In this document: positions 35,531-54,316 of the stretch, piece after piece | How the letters are laid out: each line of letters starts with the position of its first letter | Position numbering within the stretch: position 1 is the stretch's first letter | From: Atrina japonica | Lineage: Eukaryota > Mollusca > Bivalvia > Pterioida > Pinnidae | Length of the DNA: 64,000 nt | NCBI GenBank assembly: GCA_030159075.1 | Contig: BROG01000344.1 | Span: 62,001 to 126,000, forward strand | Direction of reading: 5' to 3' | Position numbers and translations under genes: made by a program | The notes under the pieces: generated by a model | What the model saw: the letters and a program-made list of their open reading frames with translations, nothing else | What the model was told of the DNA's origin: nothing | Databases searched by the model: none

Positions 35531-38500
35531 TCGTCTCTAATATTATCTTTATAATTGTTGCTTTTGTTGTTGCTGCTATTGCTGCTACGGCTGTTGGTGT
35601 TGCTGCTACTGATGTTATTTTTGCTATTGCATTTACGTTTTTAATCATTGCGGAATGAGAAAACGGAAATAATCTCGTTGATACTCTTGTAGTTTGTTTC
35701 CTTTGTTTTTCTTGATCCCACCGCCCACGTTTCCAGAGGTCCATTTTTACCAGATTTGTATCTATATCCTGGACATCCTAACGGTTTATACTTTGGTATC
35801 TGAGATTTTTTTATTTCAAGATATATTTATAAAACGCCCACGAAGATGCAATAGCATCCATATAGTTCGATTATATTGATCCGTCAAATGAAAATAAAAC
35901 ATATCAGATGTATTCAATTTGATTGTGTTAATACCAGTATTAGTGTGGACAAAACAACTGTTGTACTGATGTCCGAGTTTAAATAAAGACGAATATGCTT
36001 GTCTAAAAGTTATTTGTCATGGATTCATTTTATTCAAATCGCAGTTAAACCATGACATAATTAGTATGTTAGTATGAAAGCTATTTAGAAGTTATTTTGC
36101 GAGGCTCCATGTTATTTCACATCTTCTATATATGACTTCCAATACACATGCAGATATAGAGACTACTTAGAACGCATTAACAATGAAAAGATATATATAG
36201 ATCTAACAGAAAAACATAATTCATTAATAAACAATATGGAATTAGGTAAGTTAGCAATTAACAGTGTAGAATGTTATCAGGACAGAATGTGACTGGTAAA
36301 AAGAAAACAAGCAGAGTATGATAAATTATCCACTGAAACATTGTCTTTCGTCCCGAATACCATACCAGATAATTATTTGTATTCAGGAAAAAAAGAAAAA
36401 CACAACCCCAAAAATATAATTCTAGATTTTCATCAACAGTTCAAATTATCCGCAAGTAACTAGCTTCTATATTAGCCTTCTCCGTTTCTTTACAGCAACT
36501 ATTAATATATATCATTGATGTTTTTGATGTTTTTGTTTTTGCTTTTTTTTTTGTTTTTTTTTTGTGGGGGGGTGTTTGTTTCTTTTTGTTGTTGTTGTTG
36601 TTTTTATTATTTTTACTATTGCTGCTGTTGTTGTTGGCGTATTGTTTGTTGACGCTGAGCGAAAGCGCTGGTTTTAGCCAAATATATTTTGGAAATCTTT
36701 GAAACGAGGCATTTAAAAGAACATGAAAAAATGAAAGAGAATGTTTCTCTCATTATATTTAACGTTTGTAACCACCCGCGCGGGTCGAACATTTCTGATA
36801 AATAGAAAATATGTCTATTATTGTTGTACTATCTGGTTATCAATATTAAAAGTAGCAATATTTTGAATACAGAAGTTTACGAGTTGATGTACCATAAATT
36901 AAGTAATGTTATGGTTCTTGGGATCAAGTCAAAGCATATGTTGCAGTATGGGGTTAATAACACATATGTGCATTTCAGCAACATAAATTCAACTTTAAGA
37001 TTGAAATTTCCAAATCACACTGTTGTTCTAACTTTTTTGCTTTTTAAATTGACAAAAACAAAGTGTCACTTCGCTGGGAAAATAAAGGTCTAGAAGACTA
37101 GATATTTTAAATATGCTTTAGAATGTTACGTTTCAATTATTTTTTAATATTATACACTTGTGACAGAATTGACGTTAAAAACAATTGACTGGATTGTTTA
37201 CCATTTTTTTGCACGATTAATATGCAAATAAGTTTTTGGTCAAGTTGCATATATTTCCCTTACTGTGTATTTGCATCTGGCTGGGAAGTTGGACATAGAA
37301 ACTGCGTCATTCACGTTATCTTAATTGATGAGGAACTCGCGGCAGTCTTTGAAGTTGAGGAAATGTTTTACATGCACACGTGTTGACTGAGGGACTTAAG
37401 TGCTACTGATAGGAAGTATAGTGCCAGGACGTATAGTTTAAGGGTACAATACTGTTCTATCGATGAATATCGATGAAACGATGTTTTTAAGCAAAAGGTT
37501 CTATACTGATATCGGTGATCTATGTTGTTTGCTGCATAATAAATACGTCATCAGTACTTACGTTAGGTCGAATGTCTTTCCCGATTTTATGTTACTTTTT
37601 TAAACCTAATTTTGTTTTTAAAAAAAGTAACTTGAAATTGGGGAAATTTTCTCCTATACTCACGTGTGATATAAATGGTAAAGAATGTGAAACAAGTTGT
37701 GATGTTTTCATTGTCATTATTGTTCTTATTTGAAATAAAATTGTTTGTTCCCGCAGGTTTTGGCTAATTTGAGTACTGTGGAAATAGCAAGCATTTTCGC
37801 AATAAAAAGATAGTAAATTAGGATTTTACAACAAGACAGTGGTACCCTTTATTGTAATTTACCTGCAGTATATTTCAAAAATATATACACAATGTATATT
37901 TTTCCTGTATACTGAATATATCATTCCTCATTAAAACTTAACGATTACCATCAACTCGTATCACTATGTTCAGTACTTTGAATAGAATCGATGTTGCTGA
38001 TTGTGTTTTGTCTGTTGTCAAAACAAGTTATTACTCTTAAATTAACAAGTAAGACAAAATGTGACATAACAAATTACACTGATATATTCCGCACGCCGGT
38101 TTATATAGCATTCTATGTCTCTACAATCAAAACAATTATGTTGTATTTTAATCCACACAAAGTTAACAAAATATATTATACAATTTATTTGATAAAAAAA
38201 TGGTTAAGACACGCTATGACCAGGTGTTATACTTGATCAAAGATATATAACTCCTGTAATACATCATTTTATAATATAGCAATAGCAATCAGATTATTAT
38301 ATACATTGAATTTTTGAATTACGTTCAGTAGGTTTTGTTTTGTCATTGTGTTTGAAAATAACAAGTAAGCTTGATACAAATTTCACGTGAAACTTCTATA
38401 GCTTAAATGTCATCTAGACTTTACTTTTTCTCCACGCTACTCACCTGAAACGTATTACATGCATCATTACTAAATTGACAATGAATTTTGAATTAAAATT

Positions 38501-41500
38501 ACACAGAGTTCCATATGGACTTCAAATGAAAATGGCACGAATATATATGGTGTAAAGATAAGAAACATTGGCATCTATCCTAAAAATCAATGTACATTCC
38601 CGACTTTTGTACACGTCCCCGATAGTAACAGAAAAAAATATATGAAAGTAGAATACCAAATCTGGCTATTTTTCAATATTTTTTACATTAATTTAATTAA
38701 AATATTTGTCTTTATGCTTTCAGCTTCGAGTTCTATGAATCCAACAACAGGACGGCCACAGTTAACTCATATGACGACAACATCAAAGCGTAAGGATTGA
38801 AATATAGTTAATAAATTTTGCGATCCAAATATAAATGACGGTAATACGATTTAGAGCAATTTTTTTTCAATCAAGCATGATCTTTTAAGTAATATTATTC
38901 CTTATCTAGAAATGTATTAAGTTTAACTTTAATGACACATTGGACAGTGAGATAATCGGTATAGAAAGAGACACACCAGTGAAATTAGAAAATTAACTTC
39001 AAAACGACAGTTTCTTTGCCATTTTATTTTTTACTACAGATATTGTATTAACACATAGAAATGTAAAGCATTTAAAATACCCACATTTTGCAGTTTTGAA
39101 AATTCAGAAAGTGAATTTGACCAGACAGATTTTCTTCTCATACCTGTATATAATAATTCAAAAATTAACATCTGAAAATTCTTAAGTTAAATATTATCAG
39201 TCATTTTATGTGTAAAAATGTCAGATATCAAATGTGATTCTACTATACGTCATTAATTCCATTAAAAACGTCCAAATTTTATATGCATCCTCCATACCAT
39301 ACACTAGAACTCAAAACCATTTACCCGCACCCACCCCCCTCCCAGGAATTCAATGATGAAGATGGAATGAGTCATATCTTGGTGATGATCGATAGTGACA
39401 AATGAATACTTCAATTGGTATACAGTGAAATGTTTATACTGTATATAATTACCCCCTTCGGGACACAACAAACCCAGTCTTAATAGGGAGGTGACCTTTA
39501 TATAGAAATTAATTTGTATACAAATGGTACTATTGCGGACAGCAAAAAAAAATGTCTTTGCGACAAGGTAGTCTTTATATCCTGGTGGTCGCTAAAGCAG
39601 ATGTTAGTGTATATATTATATTTGCATTTAGATAATATATGTTTCAGACGGTAGCTTGGGTCATCACAAGCAGATAAAAGCAAACACCGGGAAGAAACAA
39701 GGAAAAAATCTGCGTGAGTATTTTACTTTTATCTTGACTGTCTAAATTTGCAAATCTAATCTTATGGTAAATAGACAGTTCAAAAGCAAGTCATTGCAAT
39801 TAACAGTTAAAAGTGCAATGGTATATTTGAAATCAGCTAGTATAATTACTAAAATAAATAACCAATCAATTGAGACATAACATAGAAAAATTGAGACATA
39901 ACTTATCACAATTTGTGGACAATTATCGTATAGGCATTATGTATACTACCAATTACAGAAACTTGACATATTTTTCAACAACAAACAATTTATTCTAAGT
40001 AATTTTACATGGAAATCATAAATATGAATATATTAATTTGTTCAGTTGGAATATAATAAATCAATATAAAAAATCTCAGATACCAAAGTATAAATCTTAA
40101 GGATGTCCAGAATATAGGTACAAATCTGGTAAAAAAAATGGACAAACATGGACCTCTAGAAACCAAGAGGTTGGATCAGGTGCCATGGAGGAGTAAGCAT
40201 CCCCTGTCGACCGGTCACATTCGCCGTGAGTCCACAATCAAATTTTTAAAATGAAATACGTGAGAAAAGATACCTCATGATAATTGATGTAGACGTCTTA
40301 ACAACCGCCATCAACAGATAACTCAACATTTCATTTCGTGAAATATTATAAACATATTACCAAAGTCATAAGAGTTGAAACAGATTAATCGCAAACAGGA
40401 CTATTATACCGACCATAACACTTGCGGAACGTTGACATCAAACGTGGGTTTCGGTATCCCTTCGTCAATAATTTGTCAATGAGTAGTGTACCTATGCATA
40501 TGAAATGTTTTTGTTGAACACACCCAAGCATATCGGATCATTTGTGAAATATAAACTCCATTTGCGGGTGACTGAGGGATATTACTACTTAAATGTGGAA
40601 AATTTACGATGGGAAAGCCGAAATCGTCGCGTTTGTCGTATAGATTAGTTGCTAATTTCCCGTCTGCCTCTATAGTAAGTAAAATGTCTAAGTATGAAGC
40701 GTGTGTGCTTGATTCTGTTGTATCTTTAATTTCTAGCTCGCTGGGATATATCGTATTGACATATGTATGTCATTATTAATTGACAAAACGTCGTCGATAT
40801 ATCTAAATACCAAATTAAAGGACACCGCTAACTTTTTCTTCTTTTGATTCAATTTGAAATATTATAATTAGTTTGTGCATAAAAGTTGTGAAAAGATTAT
40901 TCCAGACGAACAGAGTTTTTCAACTCTAATATCATCTGACAAAAGTTGGCTGAGAAAAATAAACTTTAAAAACATAAAGAAATATAATGCCTTAATTCAA
41001 CGTTTTGCAAAATTTAAGGTTGTTATCATGACATACTTTACTAAGACCATATTTCATTATCTGAAATGTTGAGCCGATTATTAGATACCAGTTGTTGTAC
41101 CCTTTATACCGAGCGTAACAGTCCAAAGCGATTGCGAGTGCCATACTAAAATTATTATTATTTATATTTTGACACAAAGTTCATGATGTGTTTCATATGT
41201 TGCCACATCCTGAGGTCTTATATTGTCAATATGTTAAAGTAATGCGTAGATATTAGTTTGATTTTGATTCGATATTGAATAGTCTTTACGCCACACTAAT
41301 CAATGTTTTAGTTATATGGTGGTGACCACTGGTCATCCGCGAGTAAACTGGCAATCTTTCCAACAAAATCAGCTTAGGTTCCAGCGGGGCTTTAATCTGG
41401 GCTGAACAAAAGTAAGAGACTTCATGGTTCAAAGTGTGATGCTCTAACAACTCACTCATGGATAGCCCGCGTAAATTTTGTAACGTCTGGACGCTCAACT

Positions 41501-41847
41501 TGCTTCAGAACCAAGTAATTTATAACCCACACAAACAATTTGCTTTGTTAGTCTTTTGTCTCACTGATGTAGCCTTTGTGAACAGTTTAGTATAAAATTA
41601 TAATATCAAGCAATAAAAGATAATATAATCTGTTTTTGTTTCAGTTCCAGTAATACTGGGGACAATTTTCGGACTTTTGCTTGCAGCATGTCTTGCGACA
41701 TTGTTTACTTGTTTTGTTTACAAACGGTACAGACAAAAGAAGGAGAAGCAAATAGAGCCCGAGGGACAAACAGAGCCGGAGAAACATTTAGAGGTGGAAA
41801 ATCCGACACAGACTGCAACTAAGCAACTACCAACGGATAATCCCTGA
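35023..41847 (+). CDS. TSP1 type I membrane protein (gene C, 4 exons, 229 aa)
   Basis: Exons 35023-35377, 38724-38789, 39648-39713 and 41645-41847; every junction is phase 1 and the joined frame is 229 codons plus stop. Predicted: signal peptide about 1-25; TSP1 about 30-80 (CVWQGWQSWDPC, CCP doublet, one cysteine pair lost as in exon C1); Thr-rich stalk starting inside exon 1 (about 81-118) and extending through exon 2; basic linker exon 3; transmembrane helix about 165-188; tail KRYRQKKEK then Glu/Pro/Thr-rich, ending TDNP. Same architecture as gene B, with a much shorter stalk. Surface adhesion or recognition role inferred. Confidence 0.82.
35440..35530. repeat. (ATC)n then (AGC)n microsatellite
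   Basis: ATC units at about 35445-35470, then about 20 AGC units to 35528, in intron 1 of gene C. Confidence 0.93.
35712..35820 (+). repeat. RT-element tail copy
   Basis: TTGATCCCACCGCCCACGTT, CCAGAGGTCC and TTATACTTTGGTATCTGAGA. Confidence 0.7.
36152..36463 (+). pseudogene. Broken coding-like fragment of unknown family
   Basis: One frame of 104 codons reads like protein (YRDYLERINNEK, SFVPNTIPDNYLYSG, ILDFHQQFKLSAS) with a single in-frame TGA near residue 48 and a final TAG at 36461-36463. Codon content differs from the surrounding intron. No family recognised and no splice sites placed; probably a retroelement or old gene remnant inside intron 1 of gene C. Confidence 0.35.
36464..38723 (+). 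other. Gene C intron 1, distal part
   Basis: Homopolymeric T/G tracts at about 36530-36640; otherwise unique AT-rich sequence. No exon found. Confidence 0.45.
38724..38789 (+). CDS. Gene C exon 2: Ser/Thr-rich stalk
   Basis: GCTTTCAG| acceptor, C|GTAAGG donor, 66 nt, phase 1 to 1. Encodes a short Ser/Thr/Pro segment, the counterpart of 53348-53407 in gene D and of the long stalk exon in gene B. Confidence 0.72.
39460..39615 (+). repeat. Dispersed repeat shared with 12270-12340
   Basis: GGGACACAACAAACCCAGTC...GGTGGTCGCTAAAGCAGATG parallels the segment downstream of gene B. Confidence 0.45.
39648..39713 (+). CDS. Gene C exon 3: basic juxtamembrane linker
   Basis: ATGTTTCAG| acceptor, C|GTGAGT donor, 66 nt, phase 1 to 1. 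Encodes a Lys/His-rich segment ending KNLR, close to QINLR at the end of the gene D counterpart. Confidence 0.72.
40065..40870 (-). pseudogene. Inverted RT fragment with tail (relative of 14930-15770)
   Basis: On the - strand the order is RT palm with intact-looking YIDD at about 40785-40800, the ELEIKDTTES and SYLDILL region, then the PAYGVYISQMIRY region about 40500-40570, then the shared 3' tail ending near 40070. Breaks remain. It lies in intron 3 of gene C. Confidence 0.65.
41280..41480 (-). repeat. SINE copy (family S1)
   Basis: Reverse complement holds GAGTGAGTTGTTAGAGCATC (A box), a degraded B box, GCTGGAACCTAAGCTGATTT and the GGTGGTCACCACC tail. Confidence 0.7.
41645..41847 (+). CDS. 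Gene C exon 4: transmembrane helix and tail
   Basis: TTGTTTCAG| acceptor. LPVILG start is shared with gene D (LPVLLG); then about 20 hydrophobic residues, KRYRQKKEK, and an acidic tail; TGA at 41845-41847. A (TG)n array lies 30 nt downstream. Confidence 0.82.
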
Positions 41848-41874
41848 AAATATAATCGAAGGGGGAACTTATTT

Positions 41875-41876
<2 letters not shown>

Positions 41877-41930
<54 letters not shown>
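41877..41930. repeat. (TG)n microsatellite
   Basis: About 26 TG units just beyond the gene C stop, so likely inside its 3' UTR. Confidence 0.95.
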
Positions 41931-41932
<2 letters not shown>

Positions 41933-41944
41933 TATGTGTGTGAC

Positions 41945-43490
41945 ATATACAGAAATATTAGTAGCCAGACTCTGTATATCTTTATCAATGAGTTTGTTGA
42001 ATTGGTTAGCTAATTTATATCTTTTTACCTTTTTGACAATATATAAGTGTTATTTAGAGGTATGACATTGATAACTTAAGAATAAAGGTAACAATAGGTA
42101 AATCATAATATCAATAGCGTCTTAAAATATCCTTGCGCACTGCCATTGAGGATATCGCACAAGCAACGATACCTGATAGTGTAATTGATGTTGCCATTTT
42201 ACTCGTGAAAGGTCGGTAGCCTTGATTATACTTTTTCTCTTATAACAATGCTTTCTTCCGCGCATTTCAAAAGCTGATTCAATAATATAACCAAATTCAG
42301 TGGTAAATGTGGGTCAAAACTTCCAAAAATTCAACGAAAATAAACATTTGAAGTTCTTAAAAACAACATGCAGGGATGAAACACAGTTCATAAAAATCCT
42401 AAATCGAGATATGCCAAAGGACAAGGTGATTTCGGTAATATAGTAAAAAAAATACAGCCAGGTATTCAGATATGAACTCGCACAAAGTCCATAATACTGA
42501 AAACATGATTTATCAGTGAGTCGATAAGAACTTGTGATATATAAGGAAATTACAACGCAAACTATCATAGTGTCATATTGACTAACTGATTCTTATTACT
42601 TATCTATTCCCTCTCGGGATTGTTAAAGACTTTATTTGTACTTTGGTTAGATTCAAACTTAATTTAATTATTTTCAGTTTTTTGCGATATAAAATATTCA
42701 TTAACTTTTTTAGAGGAAAGAAGAGGAACTTATGTGAATCATTCTTTCAGTTCAGTTCATGCAGTGATTCAACCATTTTTAATTCTAAGGAACGCATTGA
42801 TTAATGTGTTTGGCATATTCATTTTTGATATCAAAAAGGGGAAATTTCTCAGTCTGAATACTAAAGCAAAAAACATTTGTAAATTAAAATGTAACAATGT
42901 CTGATGTTGATTGATCACAATGTTAAATCGGGTGTTTTGTATTGCTTTATGGTACGCAGTGTTAACCAAAAACTCTGCTATCCCATAGATACCAGGCTGT
43001 TATTATGGGATAACAGACCACATCTCTAGTTATCATCAGGTATTCAGGGTTACAGGTCAACTATCCCAAATATACTTCCTGGTATTTATGGGATAACTGG
43101 GGGTATCTATGTGATAGTCGATTTGTAACCCTGAATACCTCCTGCTATTCAGAGTTATCGCTACGTAATTCATACATAGCCGAGGTTTCATTGAAATACT
43201 TCGCTTTAACCCTGTATACCTGAAGGTATTCTGAGATACAGCGTTGTTGGTGCGTCGTTGTATCAAAAATCTTGGTATTCCCATAGCAATTTATGTATAT
43301 CTGATAAGCCAATAAAAACAGCTGTTACATTCTGATATTATGAGATACAAAATCTTCATTCAGTCAATCACGGCAGCTTGTTATATGGGCAAAAAAAATA
43401 AGTACCCTGAGTGACCACTTAAACAAGTAACCATACTTGAAAGTCACGCCTGATTATCATAGGAATAAGTACCATTGTGACTACTATCAT
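41945..43490 (+). other. Spacer with an inverted repeat
   Basis: Mostly unique. At 43027-43145 CAGGTATTCAGGGTTACAGG is mirrored by TGTAACCCTGAATACCTCCT, and GGGATA/TATCCC words repeat around it (42975-43290), suggesting a small foldback element. Confidence 0.5.
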
Positions 43491-43498
43491 AATAATTG

Positions 43499-43708
<210 letters not shown>

Positions 43709-44653
43709 ATCAACATTGCTTTGATTTAATTTTAATTACATGTTCAGTTACATTATATTTATTTATACACTTTCAATTTGTCGTAGATATTTATATGTTT
43801 GAATAATATATAAGTTTTGTGTGATGTAAAGTAGAATAATGTATATATTGCTGTGATATATTATGTTCTACGTTTGTTATATATTCATGTATAATTATTC
43901 TGTTAACCAGTTTCATTAATTCTTGACAAGAAAAACATGGTTTACCATTGATTTTCTGATCTAGCAGATTCTGTGATATGTGTATAGATGCTTTGACTAT
44001 GTAAGGTGATGTAATCTTTAACGCATTGTGTGCAATGCAAAATATTGCCAAGTGAAACCTGCTTGATGAATCTATTAAAGAATGAATTACAGCCTGTCTT
44101 TTCTTTTCATGTACAGTTAATCAATTTATGTAGTGTAGCTTATCAATGATGAAATATATAATTTCCAGATTATAAAAACGGACTTTTTATCTGAACCGAA
44201 CTTTAGAAAAAAAATTAAATATGCAATTGAATACAGATCACAGGGAAATATTAACAGGTGCGTTAATAAAGAAGCATATAGAATGATACTTTGTATGAAA
44301 GAAACAAACCAGAATGAAAAGCTATTTCTGTCGATAGAATAATTTTGATGGATCTATTGTAACGTCACGACTACATTAAATGTGGAGATGCAGTTTATAT
44401 AGATAACTTTATCACATAGTTGAATAGTGAGAGAAATTGGAATCACAATCAAAAGATAAAATTGTCTTCGATTTTGTTCACCTGAGTGCGGAATTAGCTT
44501 TATGACAGTCATGAGAAAGACTTGACCTCAGATAATTTTAAGCTTGTTTCAAGCACCTGTTTTGTGCAAAAAATTTTATACAATCACGTGGAAGATATGC
44601 TTCATATTTTAACAAATTCATGAAATACATCAGATTACTGTCATATGAATAAA

Positions 44654-44717
<64 letters not shown>

Positions 44718-45105
44718 TACAAAGAACTAAAACAAGAATACACACATAAAATATTGTTTTAAATATGGATGATTTAATATGTTCATTATCTTTTTTCGAG
44801 TACATCGACAATATGCAGGACTTATGCAAGAAAATATTGAAGAATATGTGTCCGAGCGCATTATGCTTTATCTTGACACGTATTAAATCAATGGTGTCAA
44901 GATTAAATTAAGAAATAAAACAAACACTGAACGAGACTATGCTATACTCAAAGGTTACATAGTGTTCATGAAATATAATGGTGTTGATCCAAGTTTATAT
45001 AATCAAATCTTTACTATTTTAAGTCTAAAAAGTATTTTACTGTAAGGTAAATTATTTTTAAGTACACATAGACATAAAACGACAAAAAAAGCCAAAAATT
45101 GTAAT

Positions 45106-45106
<1 letters not shown>
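43709..45106 (+). other. Spacer with (ATT)n
   Basis: (ATT)n at about 44655-44716; no genes recognised. Confidence 0.45.
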
Positions 45107-45183
<77 letters not shown>

Positions 45184-45295
45184 TTTTTTTTTTCAAGCAT
45201 TTTCCATAGATAGGTGAATAGGTAACTGAATGGATAATTAAAGTTCGCTGAAATATTGTTAAATGTTAAAGATAAATGCTTGTTTCTATATCTTC

Positions 45296-45345
<50 letters not shown>

Positions 45346-45380
45346 CATCCATCCATCTATCCATCCATCCATCCATCTAA
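45107..45380. repeat. (TA)n and (ATCT/ATCC)n microsatellites
   Basis: TA run at 45107-45173 and tetranucleotide run at about 45293-45380. Confidence 0.94.
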
Positions 45381-45899
45381 GTGCACTCTCCCAATCTTTC
45401 CCCCTTTATATCGTGAACTTGTAGATAAAGATAAAGACGGTACACAATCAATAAATAGTTCTTAGTATTTGATATCTGGGCCACAATGTCTAATAATGCA
45501 TTACAGTCTAGAACCCAGGGGTGATGTTGGTTATTAATAACCTATATAGCAGATTAATTCTAAAACGTTTTATTACACCAAAAACAAAACAATGACATTA
45601 TATTAGTGAGTGTATAAGCGAGTTATCTATCAGTAATACTGCATTGTGGGACAGTAACAGCTTCGAAACTATTGTATAAAATACTGATCAACAGGTATGT
45701 TAAATCGATAGACAATTAGATATGCTACCATAATATCAAATGTTTTATAATAAATAATGAGATTATTGTAATTAATATTGTAAGCAGTTTTTCAAAAATG
45801 ATGGTCAAGAGCATAACGCAAAAAGGCGTTTGTGCAATTGACCAGAGATGCATGGTGTAAAATGATTATGTGCACAATACGTAGATATATTAAACTTTA

Positions 45900-46050
45900 A
45901 CAGTTACGAAGTCCGGATGTACACATAGAGTGAATTAAGTGAAACCACGAATCTCCGGAGAAACTGAGGAGGAACCAGGTGTCACTAAAAAGTAAGCATT
46001 CCCTGCTAATCGATTAAGAAAATAATCAGTAACAATATCAGTCTTTTTAT
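45900..46050 (-). repeat. Degraded RT-element tail copy
   Basis: AACCAGGTGTCACTAAAAAGTAAGCATTCCCTG-type wording matches the tail in reverse; badly diverged. Confidence 0.45.
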
Positions 46051-46059
46051 AGACGATTG

Positions 46060-46760
46060 AACTATCGCGATAAGAATCAACTCAACATTTCAGTTGGTGA
46101 TATAGATATTATGAATATAATACCAAAGTTACAGTGCTCAAGACGATCGTTTCTGTCAATTAGACTTCATCAGTTGAGCTCCAATTTAAAATGTATATGT
46201 ATTTTCTATAGAGAAAAGGGTATCATAGAAGGTCAAATAATAAATCTAAAAGTATAGCCGGAATCCGTCTAAGAGTAACCACTGTAAAAAGATGACTATC
46301 TTAGCTTTAGAAACTTTGGAATTTAAATGGTGTTATCAGTACCAAATATTACTTTAGTATAAGATTATCAGCTGGTACCAAAATACCAGGTACTAGGTTT
46401 ATGTATACCCTCGGGGACTCAAACGGTCCATCAGCAGTGTCAACAACCTAGTGGTTATAAATATTATAAACATAATACCAAAGTTACAGTGCTCAAGACG
46501 ATCGTTTCTGTCAATTAAACTTCATCAGTTGAGCTCCAATTTAAAACGTATATGTATTTTCTATAGAGAAAAGGGTATCATAGAAGGTCAAATAATAAAT
46601 CTAAAAGTATAGCCGGAATCCGTCTAAGAGTAACCACTGTAAAAAGATGACTATCTTAGCTATAGAAACTTTGGAATTTAAATGGTGTTATAAGTACCAA
46701 ATATTAGTATTTAGTATAAGATTATCAGCTGGTACCGAAAAACCAGGTACTAGGTAACTG
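46060..46760 (+). repeat. Tandem duplication of a 370-bp dispersed repeat
   Basis: Two head-to-tail copies, about 46080-46450 and 46455-46755, nearly identical over ACTTCATCAGTTGAGCTCCA, AGCCGGAATCCGTCTAAGAG and CAGCTGGTACC.AA.ACCAGG. A third copy is at 18230-18660. Confidence 0.8.
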
Positions 46761-47265
46761 ACGCATTCGATTGGTACTTTTTGGAGGACTAAAATTAAGC
46801 CCCCTCCATATGCGCAGAGCAATAATTCTACTCATCAATTTGGGTCAAGGCAAACGATATTGAGGAGTAAATTTCAGTTAGATTTATTTTGTGAGAGTCG
46901 AAGTGTATAGTAATTAAATGCATGCAATGGAAGTAGATTGTTTTGAAGAGTTCCGATCAAGGGCATTAATTATTCACGTTATCTTCCACTTAGACATTTC
47001 ATAGAATAAATTATATCCACCATACACTGCGAAATGCTGGCCATTTTCACAAACTAGCACTTATTACATGAAATGCTCTTACATTAAACATGTGCTATCA
47101 TACTGGATCAATAGGGGAGCATAGACATGATATGTGGGTGAAAAAATACATATTAGTAAAATGTAGTTTGGTGAACAATAGCAGCCGACGTTTATATTAA
47201 ATAAATATTTTAAGTACAACAAACCTGCATTAGTTTATGGGTTATTCTTAAACTATAAAAATGGT
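46761..47265 (+). other. Unannotated spacer
   Basis: Nothing recognised. Confidence 0.4.
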
Positions 47266-47269
47266 CATT

Positions 47270-47545
47270 GTTAATTGGCATATCATCGTCGACATGTCTA
47301 AAAGTCAAAGTCCACGGCTACATTATTCTGTTTCAGAAGCCTATGAATGAAATTACTCCATACTCATATTTTGGGGTGATAAAAGGGCACAATCAGTGTC
47401 CATGGGAATGTAAATTGATGACAAATTTGGTCTTCATTGACTACAATTGTATTGTCAGTTAGAAACCCAGCATCGCATTATATCAATTTCAGTTTATTTG
47501 TGAAGAGAATCATTGTGGTGTTAGACTCTGGATGGTCAATGACAT
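47270..47545 (-). pseudogene. RT fragment (GIPMG region)
   Basis: On the - strand the sequence around 47380-47415 reads IPMDTDCALL, the degraded GIPMGTNCAPL motif of the RT family seen at 14930-15770. The rest is decayed. Confidence 0.45.
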
Positions 47546-47829
47546 GTATTTAATGTTTTAAAACAATCTTCAGTGAAAAAGGACTTTGTCAATGATATTA
47601 AATATACAAATCAATACATTGGGCCTTGATTTAAATATTTTAACATTAATTATTTTCTTTGTTATGATCAGAATTCGAAGAAACATGACACTCTTTGCTT
47701 TAAATATGCATATATTTGATTTTTCTTTTCTCTATTGTTATTATCCCCTAAATAATTCCAATGATATTTATCTGCATTATTTGTGTTTGGCAAAATGAAC
47801 CTCTTTAGATTAAATGTGCCATTGTAATT

Positions 47830-47992
47830 ATTAATGTCAAAATTATTTTTATTATTGTAATTATCATTATTATCATCTTTAACTTTATTTTGCTATTGTT
47901 ATCATCACCATTTTTATAATTATTATTATCATAAGTCTTATTATTCTTATTATTATTTTATTATTATTATTATTATTATTTTTTTTTTTTTA

Positions 47993-48023
<31 letters not shown>

Positions 48024-48140
48024 CTATTATTATTATTATTATTATAATTATTATTATTATTATTATTATTATCATTATTATTATTATTATTATTATTATT
48101 GTCGTCGTCGTCGTCATCATCATCATCACCATCATCACTG
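47830..48140. repeat. (ATT)n-rich array ending in (GTC)n(ATC)n
   Basis: Irregular ATT/ATC repeats interrupted by T tracts. Confidence 0.9.
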
Positions 48141-48582
48141 TACACAAAAAGGGATTAAAATAGATCATTAATTTATGAGAGTTCTAAATTCTAAATTAAA
48201 TTCTATATTATATACCATGTTGTTAAAAATTTGCCTTTATGTAACTGCTAAATATATTTATGTCTGTTTATATCGATTTTCAACTTCGATATATCAATAT
48301 TTTTATTAGATATTCTTTGATTCTTCATATCAAGAACCAGTTTGTTCCACTTTGCGTTTTATCATAAGGCTCATTTCTAAATACAGCAACACCCCTTTGT
48401 CATACAAATACAAAAATTAAGCTCGTGGTAATCCATCAAAGACTTAACACAATGTAGCTTTAACTACCATAAAAACTGTGTTGTGACTTACGTACCAAAA
48501 ATGCTGAGAACAGGTGCGTGGAAAAGAACGAACACAATTTACTCTTTACAGGTGCATGGTCAGTCCAAAGGAAGGCTTTGAA

Positions 48583-54316
<5,734 letters not shown>

